DNA from: Chitinophagaceae bacterium UBA1930
GTDB lineage: Bacteria; Bacteroidota; Bacteroidia; Chitinophagales; Chitinophagaceae
NCBI GenBank assembly: GCA_002337145.1
Contig: DDFK01000001.1
Span: forward strand, 620,001-684,000
DNA: 64,000 nucleotides
Direction: 5' to 3'
In this document: positions 1 through 7,317 of the stretch, piece by piece
How the letters are laid out: each line of letters begins with the position of its first letter
How positions within the stretch are numbered: position 1 is the stretch's first letter
Notes under the pieces: generated by a model
The model's input: the letters and a program-made list of their open reading frames with translations, nothing else
The model's database searches: none
Told to the model about the DNA's origin: nothing
Made by a program: the position numbers and the translations under genes

Positions 1-525
1 ATGTATCACACCATTTTTTTGGTACACATCTTTAATTGTTACCATGGCCATGCCACCTTTCTCATCCCATAACATTAGCTTGTTGCCTTTCATGGAAGCC
101 TTTAAAGTACCGCCTTCAACCGTTGTGAATACTGCTGTGCCATTGCCTTCTTTTATTTTGGCTGCAATTGCTTTTGAATCCCATTTGCCAGCTACAACAT
201 GATAGGTCAATATCTTGGTCAACGTTGCCTTGTTCTCTGGTTTAACTAGGTTTTCAACGGTTCCTTTAGGCAGTTTGTCAAATGCGGCATTTGTTGGTGC
301 AAATACGGTAAATGGTCCCTCGCCTTGCAAGGTCTCTACCAAACCTGCAGCTTTCACGGCAGCTACCAATGTTGTATGGTCTTTGGAGTTAACTGCATTC
401 TCTACAATGTTTTTGGATGGGTACATGGCTGCACCGCCAACTGTAACTGTTTTTTCCATTTTGTCCTGGGCAAAAGTGGCACTGAATAAAAATGCCGATA
501 CAAGCATTAAAGCAATCTTTTTCAT
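1..525 (-). CDS. Fasciclin (FAS1) domain secreted protein, 3' end cut by window
   Basis: Reading the minus strand from the ATG at 525 gives 175 codons open to the window edge. The protein begins with a signal peptide ending near ATFAQ (residues 1-20). A FAS1 domain follows, with the H1-type stretch GPFTVFAPTNAAF at about residues 72-84, an H2-like LTYHVVAG about 30 residues later, and DVYQKNGVIH at the edge, where FAS1 domains normally finish with a GVIHVID-like strand. Only a few residues are probably missing. FAS1 proteins are extracellular adhesion or carbohydrate-associated domains; the ligand cannot be told from sequence. Confidence 0.9.
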   Translation of the reverse strand, partial: MKKIALMLVSAFLFSATFAQDKMEKTVTVGGAAMYPSKNIVENAVNSKDHTTLVAAVKAAGLVETLQGEGPFTVFAPTNAAFDKLPKGTVENLVKPENKATLTKILTYHVVAGKWDSKAIAAKIKEGNGTAVFTTVEGGTLKASMKGNKLMLWDEKGGMAMVTIKDVYQKNGVIH

Positions 526-614
526 AACTGTAATTTTGAGTGTTTGTTGAATGTGTGTTTCGGATACAGTTACGGCATAAGGGGAAGCTTGGTTTTGAAA
601 AGACCTATTTTTTA

Positions 615-652
615 TTGTAGTAAGTTTTCTACAAGATATTTTTGAATATCTT
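615..652. promoter_or_regulatory. Two adjacent hairpins in a divergent spacer
   Basis: The spacer between the fasciclin gene and the small membrane protein gene holds TTGTAG/CTACAA (615-620 with 629-634) and, overlapping its end, AAGATATT-TTTG-AATATCTT (633-652, an 8-bp perfect stem). This may be an operator or leader structure for either divergent gene. No clear promoter could be assigned. Confidence 0.35.
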
Positions 653-698
653 ACACAAACCTTATCTACTCAATTTAAAATAGCAAAACCTTTTATTC

Positions 699-998
699 AT
701 GCTGCTTACAGAAGAAAAGATGAAGGAGGCTAAAAAGAAACTGACCCGAGGCTTACCTGAAAGTGAGTTAAAAAATGAGCTACAAGCAGAAGGATATTCA
801 GAAGATGAGATCAATAAAATTTTTGCCCCGCAACCTTACGATATGCGTTCTTGGTACCTTCTATTTGGTATATTGATTTGTTTGTTCGGATTTAAACAAA
901 GTTCCTTGCTCATTATCATTTTAGGTATGGCATTGTTGTTTCTCTATTATAAAGAGCATGTTAGGAAGCAAAAGAAAAACGAAGAATCCGAAGCATAA
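699..998 (+). CDS. Small two-helix membrane protein, unknown function
   Basis: This 99-residue protein has a charged helical N-terminus (residues 1-45) of the pattern LxxAKKKLxRGxPExELKNELxxEGYSEDEI. That pattern resembles short SHOCT-like or putative oligomerisation helices in Bacteroidota membrane proteins. Two hydrophobic segments follow (about residues 52-66 and 69-84), then a basic and acidic tail. It stands alone between divergent and convergent neighbours and ends at a good terminator, which supports real expression. Function not recognised. Confidence 0.7.
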   Translation: MLLTEEKMKEAKKKLTRGLPESELKNELQAEGYSEDEINKIFAPQPYDMRSWYLLFGILICLFGFKQSSLLIIILGMALLFLYYKEHVRKQKKNEESEA

Positions 999-1028
999 AA
1001 AAGCCCCCAACTTTCGTTGAAGGCTTTT
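999..1028. terminator. Bidirectional terminator between convergent genes
   Basis: The outer stem is AAAAGCC (999-1005) with GGCTTTT (1022-1028) and the inner stem is CAAC (1008-1011) with GTTG (1016-1019). A-rich and T-rich flanks suit both the small membrane protein gene (+) and atpC (-). Confidence 0.75.
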
Positions 1029-1069
1029 ACTATCTGTCATCTAACAACTTTCTTCTGTCAATCTCCTAA

Positions 1070-1321
1070 CTAAGCTTCTACAGCATTCTCTACAAGTACG
1101 GTTGCCTTGTTGTTCAATACCTCAACAAAACCGCCAGTAATGGTAAAATTCTCAAAACTTGTTTTGCTTTTCAAAATTTTCACATTGCCTTTTCCCAATG
1201 CACTTACCAATGGGGCATGGTGGTTCAGTACTTCAAACAAACCGTCCACGCCTGGCAATTGCACACCATACACATCGCCGCTGTAAATCTTTTTTTCTGG
1301 TGTAAGTATTTCTAATATCAT
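1070..1321 (-). CDS. atpC: ATP synthase F1 subunit epsilon (short form)
   Basis: Epsilon subunit of F1Fo ATP synthase, part of the central stalk with gamma. The 83 residues cover only the N-terminal beta-sandwich: MILEILTPEKKIYSGDV start, GLFEVLNHHAPLVSALGKG, and the FTITGGFVEVLNNKATVLVENA end. The C-terminal helical hairpin, which regulates ATP hydrolysis in E. coli, is absent. This short form is usual in Bacteroidota. It lies 82 bp downstream of atpD in the same direction, with a strong hairpin in the spacer. Confidence 0.95.
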   Translation of the reverse strand: MILEILTPEKKIYSGDVYGVQLPGVDGLFEVLNHHAPLVSALGKGNVKILKSKTSFENFTITGGFVEVLNNKATVLVENAVEA

Positions 1322-1328
1322 TGTTATG

Positions 1329-1403
1329 CGTTTAAGTTTTAAGGCTTAAATGTTCAATGTTTACATCAATTCTAAACATTGAACATTCAAACTTTAAACA
1401 TAA
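1329..1403. repeat. Heptamer-periodic spacer with 15-bp hairpin between atpD and atpC
   Basis: AATGTTCAATGTTTA (1349-1363) is the exact reverse complement of TAAACATTGAACATT (1373-1387), with a 9-nt loop; AAGTTT/AAACTT extends it outward. Read in steps of seven the tract shows AATGTTC, AATGTTT, then CATTGAA, CATTCAA. It sits between two cotranscribed genes whose products are needed at 3:1, so it could affect processing or expression ratio; that role is inference. Confidence 0.75.
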
Positions 1404-2909
1404 TTATCCTTGAGCCTGTGCCATCATTTTTTTGCCTTTCTCTATTGCATCTTCCAATGTACCAACCAGGTTGAAAGCTGCTTCTGGATACTCGTCCACT
1501 TCACCGTCCATAATGGCGTTGAAACCACGGATGGTATCTTCAATGCTTACAAATACACCTTTCAGACCAGTGAACTGTTCGGCAACGTGGAAAGGTTGTG
1601 ATAGGAAACGCTGTACCTTTCTTGCACGTTGTACTGTCATTTTATCGTCATCGCTCAATTCATCCATACCCAAGATGGCAATAATGTCCTGAAGCTCTTT
1701 ATAACGTTGCAATATCAATTTAACCCTGTTGGCTGTATTGTAGTGAGAATCACCAACAATGGCTGGCGTAAGTATACGTGAAGTAGAATCCAATGGGTCA
1801 ACCGCAGGGTAGATACCCAAATCCGCAATCTTACGGCTCAATACCGTAGTTGCATCCAAGTGGGCAAATGTTGTTGCGGGAGCCGGGTCAGTCAAGTCAT
1901 CCGCAGGTACATATACCGCCTGTACAGAGGTAATGGACCCGTTTTTGGTTGATGTGATACGCTCTTGCATCAATCCCATTTCAGTTGCCAATGTTGGCTG
2001 GTAACCCACCGCAGATGGCATACGGCCCAATAGTGCCGATACCTCAGAACCTGCCTGCGTGAAACGGAAGATATTGTCTACGAAGAACAGGATATCCCTA
2101 CCCTTTCCTGTACCGTCACCATCACGGAAATACTCTGCAATGGTCAAACCACTCAAGGCAACACGGGCACGTGCACCTGGCGGCTCGTTCATCTGTCCAA
2201 ATACGAATGTAGCTTTTGAATCTTTCAGTCCTTCAAGGTCCACTTTGCTCAGGTCCCATCCACCTTCTTCCATGCTGTGCTTGAAACCGTCACCATATTT
2301 CATGATGCCCGCTTCAATCATTTCACGCAATAGGTCATTCCCTTCACGGGTCCTTTCACCCACACCTGCAAACACAGACAGACCACCGTGGCCTTTAGCG
2401 ATATTGTTGATCAATTCCTGAATCAATACTGTTTTGCCCACACCGGCACCACCAAACAAACCAATCTTACCACCTTTTGCATAAGGCTCAATCAGGTCAA
2501 TTACTTTGATACCAGTATATAGCACTTCGCTGGCAGTACTAAGGTTTTCAAATAATGGTGGCTTATTGTGAATAGGACGGCCACCAGCTTTGTTCACCTG
2601 TGGCAAACCGTCAATAGCATCGCCTGTTACGTTAAACAAACGGCCATTGATGCCTTCACCTATAGGCATGGTAATAGCCTTGCCAGTGTCAGTTACTTCC
2701 ATGCCACGTACCAAACCTTCGGTACCTTCCATTGCAATGGTACGTACACTGTCTTCGCCCAAGTGCTGTTGTACTTCAAGCACCAAAGTGTCGCCGTTTT
2801 CTCTTTTAAGTTCCAACGCATTATAGATTTCAGGCAAAGTGGTATCGTTGGGAAAATGCACATCCACAACCGCACCAATGATTTGCTTGATCTTACCTTT
2901 TGTAGCCAT
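1404..2909 (-). CDS. atpD: ATP synthase F1 subunit beta
   Basis: Catalytic beta subunit of F1Fo ATP synthase, 501 residues (family about 460-505). Visible are the N-terminal barrel (residues 1-80), the Walker A loop GGAGVGKT (153-160), GERTREGNDL with the catalytic Glu region, the ALSGLTIAEYFRD segment, the Walker B-like ILFFVDNIFR, and the adenine-binding C-terminal region. The start MATKGKIKQIIGAVVDV matches the family. Only atpC follows. The other subunit genes are not in the window, as is typical for Bacteroidota. Confidence 0.98.
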   Translation of the reverse strand: MATKGKIKQIIGAVVDVHFPNDTTLPEIYNALELKRENGDTLVLEVQQHLGEDSVRTIAMEGTEGLVRGMEVTDTGKAITMPIGEGINGRLFNVTGDAIDGLPQVNKAGGRPIHNKPPLFENLSTASEVLYTGIKVIDLIEPYAKGGKIGLFGGAGVGKTVLIQELINNIAKGHGGLSVFAGVGERTREGNDLLREMIEAGIMKYGDGFKHSMEEGGWDLSKVDLEGLKDSKATFVFGQMNEPPGARARVALSGLTIAEYFRDGDGTGKGRDILFFVDNIFRFTQAGSEVSALLGRMPSAVGYQPTLATEMGLMQERITSTKNGSITSVQAVYVPADDLTDPAPATTFAHLDATTVLSRKIADLGIYPAVDPLDSTSRILTPAIVGDSHYNTANRVKLILQRYKELQDIIAILGMDELSDDDKMTVQRARKVQRFLSQPFHVAEQFTGLKGVFVSIEDTIRGFNAIMDGEVDEYPEAAFNLVGTLEDAIEKGKKMMAQAQG

Positions 2910-2935
2910 ATATGATAAGGTTTTTTATTTGGCGG

Positions 2936-2943
2936 CAAAGGTA
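2936..2943 (-). promoter_or_regulatory. Putative -7 promoter element for atpD
   Basis: On the minus strand this reads TACCTTTG, an exact match to the Bacteroidota -7 consensus TAnnTTTG, about 27 bp upstream of the atpD start. A TTTG lies upstream (2959-2962 on +) but with a 15-bp spacer instead of about 20, so the -33 box is uncertain. Confidence 0.4.
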
Positions 2944-2998
2944 AGGTTCTGGGGCTTTCAAAAAAGAGGAATTTTCAACATTTGGTAGATTTTTATGT

Positions 2999-3050
2999 GG
3001 CCAGCCGCAGCATTCCAGCCCAGCTTTACTGGCGTCGCACCCATCAACGT
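2999..3050 (-). repeat. Dispersed intergenic element, copy 1
   Basis: The minus strand reads ACGTTGAT, then GGGTGCGACGCCAG, TAAAGCTG, and ends GCGGCTGG. It shares the core GGGTGCGACGC and the terminal CTGG half with copies at 56.9, 58.8 and 60.6 kb, and is nearly identical over its first 30 bp to the copy at 60567. The short inverted ends CCAG/CTGG could form a hairpin. Confidence 0.75.
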
Positions 3051-3085
3051 ACATAACATAAGTGAGCATGAATGCTTTATAACGA

Positions 3086-3112
3086 AAAAGCTGCCCAGTG
3101 TGGGCAGCTTTT
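3086..3112 (-). terminator. Terminator of the envC-like gene
   Basis: A perfect 11-bp stem AAAAGCTGCCC/GGGCAGCTTTT with a 5-nt loop lies 29 bp beyond the stop of the EnvC-like gene. On the minus strand the stem runs into a T-rich tail. Confidence 0.85.
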
Positions 3113-3140
3113 GTACAATATATTCAGTAATGGACGTTTT

Positions 3141-4505
3141 TTACCTGCCCCTCAACCAAAGCTTGGGGTTCAAAGGGGTACCTTTATCGTTATTGATCAT
3201 GAACAACAATGATCCTTGCCCATCAATATCGGTTCCTGAGCTGCCCAATACAGTTCCGGACCTTACTTCCTGGTCTTTGGAAACCTTTACGGAAGACAGG
3301 TGGCTATAAGTAGTATAGTATTTTCCATGTTTCACTATTACAGCCTGCTCGCCACCAACATCACCCACATACGAAACCTTGCCATCTGCCACACAGGTTA
3401 CATTGCTGCCTTCTGGCATGGCAATTTCAATTCCATCACTTACACCGGTAAGTTTACCCCCTGCCCCATAGGTACCAAACGGAACAAGTATCGTGTTGCT
3501 GGTAACTGGCCAGGGCAAATGGCCACGACCTTTCTCGAAATTGATAGAAACTTCTTTTACTTCTTCTGTCGACTCCAGCTTACTTGGGGCACGATCGTCC
3601 TTTTTTGTGGTTACCATGCCGGTAACAGGATCGTTGTTTTTGGGTTTCGGTGTTACAGTAGTTGTTGTGGCAGGTTTGTTTGCATTACTTTTTGCAATAG
3701 CATCTTCTTTGGCTTTTTGATCTTTTAACCTTTTAGCATCGGCAATCTCTTTGTCTTTTGCAATTTTTGCTTTGCGTGCTGCTTCCGCTTCATCCCTTCT
3801 AATGATGGCCAAAATTGCACTTTGCATATCCTGCCTTTGTTTGGCTTTTTTCTTTATCTGAACAGATACTTCTTTCTCTTGGTTCTTTAAGTCCTTTACG
3901 ATTTCGGTCTGCTTCTTTTTATCCTCTTCCAAATCCACCAATTGACCTTTTTGATTTTGCAGAACCAATCCCTGCTCCTTTTTGCTTACGTCAAGCGTAT
4001 TTCTTTTTTGAGCTAATACTTCTTTTGTCTTTATAATATTATCTACCTGTGTTTCCCTTAGTTGCCTATAGCTTTTTAAATAGGTTACCCTTTTCAGGGC
4101 GTCATTAAAACTGGTAGCAGAAAAAAGGAAATTGAGGTATTGGTAGCTACTTCTGTTTTTATAGGCAAATACAATGCTTTGGGCATATTTCTGCTTAAGG
4201 GTATCCAATTCTTTGCCCATCCTGTAAATATCCAGTTCATTCTGGTAAATGGTTTCATCCAACAACTTTACCTGTTTGCTTATTGTATTTATCAACTCTT
4301 CCCTAGCAGCAATCTTGCGTTGCACAGATGCCACTTGGCTAAGGGACAGTTTCTTGCTTTTCTGTATCTGTGTAAGCGAATTGGTTAATTCAGTAATCTC
4401 CTTTTTTAAATCGCTTTCCTTTTTTTGCAGTTCGTCTTTGGTTTGTGCATTGGCAAACAATACACCTGCTGACAAAAGAACCAATAAAAACAGTTTATTT
4501 TTCAT
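3141..4505 (-). CDS. EnvC-like murein hydrolase activator with degenerate LytM domain
   Basis: The protein is periplasmic, with a signal peptide ending VLFANAQ. A long coiled coil follows (about residues 22-270; repeated KKE, KDLKNQEKE patterns), then a low-complexity Lys/Thr/Pro linker and a C-terminal M23/LytM fold (about 325-454). The zinc ligands of M23 are lost: the first motif reads GVSDGIEI where HxGxD is expected, and the usual HLH motif region reads GSLLFMI. Only YSHL is kept. EnvC-type proteins with dead LytM domains activate amidases at division rather than cut peptidoglycan. The gene is downstream of dut and the DUF4292 lipoprotein gene, a common Bacteroidota order. Confidence 0.9.
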   Translation of the reverse strand: MKNKLFLLVLLSAGVLFANAQTKDELQKKESDLKKEITELTNSLTQIQKSKKLSLSQVASVQRKIAAREELINTISKQVKLLDETIYQNELDIYRMGKELDTLKQKYAQSIVFAYKNRSSYQYLNFLFSATSFNDALKRVTYLKSYRQLRETQVDNIIKTKEVLAQKRNTLDVSKKEQGLVLQNQKGQLVDLEEDKKKQTEIVKDLKNQEKEVSVQIKKKAKQRQDMQSAILAIIRRDEAEAARKAKIAKDKEIADAKRLKDQKAKEDAIAKSNANKPATTTTVTPKPKNNDPVTGMVTTKKDDRAPSKLESTEEVKEVSINFEKGRGHLPWPVTSNTILVPFGTYGAGGKLTGVSDGIEIAMPEGSNVTCVADGKVSYVGDVGGEQAVIVKHGKYYTTYSHLSSVKVSKDQEVRSGTVLGSSGTDIDGQGSLLFMINNDKGTPLNPKLWLRGR

Positions 4506-4568
4506 GCAAAAGAATTTAGTGGTTAGAAGGTTAATGATTACAAGCTAACGGCGAATACATAAAAAAAA

Positions 4569-5399
4569 TTATTGCTTCTTGTAACTTTTAGGAATATTAA
4601 ACACATAGGTTAAAGGCTCGTTAAAGGCATATTGCTTAAAATCCAGCCAAACATCCAGTTTCGATTTTTCGGCAACGGAAATTTTCCTGTATGTCGAGAA
4701 ATTGAATCCAGATTTGTTTTCATACGTACTGAAAGATATATCGCAGGTCCTGCTACGCATGTCTTCTATATCATCCAACTTGCTGTGCAATACCCTATAA
4801 TCGCTATTGTCCAGGCTTAACATGTGTTTGAAGATATCACCCACCATCAGCACGGAGAGTTGCGATCCGCCGGCCTTGTACGAAACAATATTGTTATTGA
4901 TGAAAACAGGATTGCCGATAAACATGTCCTGCAGGGTCTTGAAATCGAAAGGGATCTTGGTTACTTCCTGTATATAGGACAGGCTCCTGTACTGCACTAT
5001 TTTATCAATCTTGTTTACCACCACCACACTGTCCTTAGTAATTTTTACAGCGAAACCCTCTTTGGAAATACCCAGAAAACTGCCTACCAATCTCAAATAA
5101 ATGGCTTCGTCTTTTTTCATGTATAAGTACACTTTGAAGCTTTTGCTATCGGAAGCACTTTCGTAATCGGCTTTTATGGTGGCTGTGAAAGTGGTAAAAT
5201 CGATACGTTGCTGCATTACTTTGCCCATGATGTTTTTGATCAAAGCCGCAGAATCAACCGTTGGGGCTTCTTTTACCTTAACGGTTTGGATGGTGTCTTT
5301 TTTGGTAATCGCAGTCTGTATGGTCTGTACCTTCTTGGTTGTACGGCATGAAAATATGAATACCGAGAACGGTATAATGAATAGTGCTAATTTTTTCAT
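4569..5399 (-). CDS. DUF4292 family lipoprotein
   Basis: The protein has 276 residues and a lipoprotein signal (hydrophobic stretch then FIFSC, Cys at residue 18). The body is a beta-rich half-barrel of LolA/LolB-like character (for example SFKVYLYMKKDEAIYLRLVGSFLG, split across strands), which is the DUF4292 pattern. Homologues regularly sit between dut (sometimes with a TPR gene) and an M23/EnvC gene, as here. A role in outer-membrane or lipoprotein handling is plausible but unproven. Confidence 0.85.
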   Translation of the reverse strand: MKKLALFIIPFSVFIFSCRTTKKVQTIQTAITKKDTIQTVKVKEAPTVDSAALIKNIMGKVMQQRIDFTTFTATIKADYESASDSKSFKVYLYMKKDEAIYLRLVGSFLGISKEGFAVKITKDSVVVVNKIDKIVQYRSLSYIQEVTKIPFDFKTLQDMFIGNPVFINNNIVSYKAGGSQLSVLMVGDIFKHMLSLDNSDYRVLHSKLDDIEDMRSRTCDISFSTYENKSGFNFSTYRKISVAEKSKLDVWLDFKQYAFNEPLTYVFNIPKSYKKQ

Positions 5400-5408
5400 G
5401 CTGCGAAT

Positions 5409-5843
5409 TTATTGTTTTCCTGTGTGACCAAAGCCACCCGTGCCCCTTTCTGTTTCGTTAATAATTTCAACAGGTAGCAATTCAACCTGTTCAATCTTCA
5501 TGAAAACCATTTGGGCGATTCTGTCGCCATGATTGATTGTTTGTGCTTCGTTGGAGAGATTGATGAGGATAACTTTGATTTCGCCCCGGTAGTCGGCATC
5601 GATTGTGCCCGGGGAATTAAGGCAGGTAAGCCCTTGCTTTATGGCCAGACCGCTACGTGGACGTACCTGTGCTTCATAGCCTTGCGGTATTTCGAGAAAG
5701 ATGCCAGTTGGTACCAAGGTTCTTTCCAAGGATTGCAGCGTGATGGAAGACTCAAGGCTGGCACGGATATCCATTCCTGATGATCCTATGGTTGCATATT
5801 CAGGAAGCTGGTTGGAGGATTGGTTGATGATTGAAATTTGCAT
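5409..5843 (-). CDS. dut: dUTP diphosphatase
   Basis: Hydrolyses dUTP to dUMP, keeping uracil out of DNA and feeding dTMP synthesis. All five trimeric dUTPase motifs are present: GSSGMDIRA, PRSGLAIK, GTIDADYRGEIKV, RIAQMVF and the flexible C-terminal ERGTGGFGHTGKQ. The frame is open to an ATG at 5864, but the start at 5843 (MQISIINQSSNQLPEYAT) matches the family N-terminus and leaves a 10-bp gap instead of overlapping the upstream transferase gene. Confidence 0.95.
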   Translation of the reverse strand: MQISIINQSSNQLPEYATIGSSGMDIRASLESSITLQSLERTLVPTGIFLEIPQGYEAQVRPRSGLAIKQGLTCLNSPGTIDADYRGEIKVILINLSNEAQTINHGDRIAQMVFMKIEQVELLPVEIINETERGTGGFGHTGKQ

Positions 5844-5853
5844 TGAAGAGGAT

Positions 5854-7245
5854 TTAATAGGCATTTTTTTCGCCCTTAATCATATTGATAACAGTTTGTA
5901 TAATTATCTGGCAATCTAACCAAAAACTCCAATTTTCAATGTACCAGATATCAAAATCAATCCTTTTCTGCATTGATTCGGCATCCTTTGTCTCCCCACG
6001 GTAACCATGCACTTGTGCCCAACCTGTAATACCCGGCTTTACCAAATGCCTGAGCATGTAATTGTTTATTGTATTTTTAGAATATAGGTTCAAAGGAGTA
6101 GGGTGTGGTCTGGGACCTACAATCGACATTTCACCTTTGAGTACATTTAAAAACTGTGGCAATTCATCCAAGTTGCTTTTACGCAAGAATTTCCCAATTG
6201 ATGTGACCCTTGAATCATTTTTTGTAGCCTGCTGATAAACTCCATTCTCATCCACATCTTTACTTGTAGATACCATTGACCTGAATTTGTAACAAAAAAT
6301 CTTCTTATTATTCAATCCCCATCTTTCCTGAATAAAGAATACCGGGCCTTTTGAATTTAGTTTAATCAAAATTGCAAGGATGGAAAACAACCAACTGGCA
6401 ATAAAAACAAAGAAAAAGCATGAAAAAACAATGTCAAATGCACGTTTGAAGAACCTCAATTCGGCATCGTCCAAAGGGATTTTACGCAATGAAACAAGCG
6501 GTAACGTACCAAACGACGTAATGGTAACAGATGTGGAGAGTGCAAAATAATCGGGAATCAATCGAACCCTTTTACCATTTTCTTCACTCACTTTTACTGC
6601 ATATTTTATTTTATCAATAGCACTGTTTGGAAGTGCAATTATCACATCATTCACTTCTTGCCTTTCTTGTAAAACATTATCCAAATCTGCAATCTTGCCA
6701 AGGTATTGTCCATTTAAGTATGGCTTAGGGACATCATCTACAAAACCAGCAATTTTATATCCAAACTGGTAGTTGTTGCAAATGATTGAATTGAAGTTCA
6801 TGCCTAGCTCCCCTGCTCCCACAACTAATACTGAAATGGCCCTTTTGCCCTTGTTTAATGTTGAAGCATAATACCACCTGGTAAAGTATTTACAGAATGG
6901 CAATGTCACAAACTGAATAGCTATGAAACATCCCATAAACCATTTAGCTTCCAATGGATTTCGAGATACAAAAAAAAGCACTATGATGATGAATGTATCC
7001 TGAATTAAAATGGTTTTGATAACAGTGATAATCTCTTGGGACAGTGACCTAGTTAAAAATTCATAATATAGAGAAGTAATCTGTGAGGCGAAATACCAAA
7101 AAGTAATGACATAAGTCAGAAAAAGGATATGCCTTTTAGAGAAAAAAGAATCACTAAAAGGTGAGATTCTCTCAGCTATAATCAGGCATGCAGCGATGAT
7201 GACAATATCTACCCCTAATCTGGATAAATACTTAGTTCGATTCAT
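5854..7245 (-). CDS. Undecaprenyl-phosphate sugar-1-phosphate transferase (WcaJ-type)
   Basis: Starts exopolysaccharide repeat synthesis by moving a hexose-1-phosphate to undecaprenyl phosphate. 463 residues: N-terminal membrane helices (about 10-120), a CoA-binding-like/Rossmann region (VLVVGAGELGMNF, about 137-150), one further helix pair near 275-295, then the catalytic domain with PVFFIQERWG, KFRSM, RKSNLDELPQFLNVLKGEMS and VGPRPHP, ending in the GWAQVHGYRG motif. The large multi-helix form is the PssZ/WcaJ class. It is the last gene of the polysaccharide locus. Confidence 0.93.
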   Translation of the reverse strand: MNRTKYLSRLGVDIVIIAACLIIAERISPFSDSFFSKRHILFLTYVITFWYFASQITSLYYEFLTRSLSQEIITVIKTILIQDTFIIIVLFFVSRNPLEAKWFMGCFIAIQFVTLPFCKYFTRWYYASTLNKGKRAISVLVVGAGELGMNFNSIICNNYQFGYKIAGFVDDVPKPYLNGQYLGKIADLDNVLQERQEVNDVIIALPNSAIDKIKYAVKVSEENGKRVRLIPDYFALSTSVTITSFGTLPLVSLRKIPLDDAELRFFKRAFDIVFSCFFFVFIASWLFSILAILIKLNSKGPVFFIQERWGLNNKKIFCYKFRSMVSTSKDVDENGVYQQATKNDSRVTSIGKFLRKSNLDELPQFLNVLKGEMSIVGPRPHPTPLNLYSKNTINNYMLRHLVKPGITGWAQVHGYRGETKDAESMQKRIDFDIWYIENWSFWLDCQIIIQTVINMIKGEKNAY

Positions 7246-7317
7246 ATTAAGGTATTATTTCAAATTGCAGGGGGTGATGCAAGGTACAGAAAAGCTAACA
7301 GTTGAAGTCAAATAAAA

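Noticed and set aside
2999..3050. Dispersed element as an integron attC site
   Set aside because: The paired GTTRRRY and RYYYAAC core sites are not present at both ends, and no integrase or cassette array is nearby.
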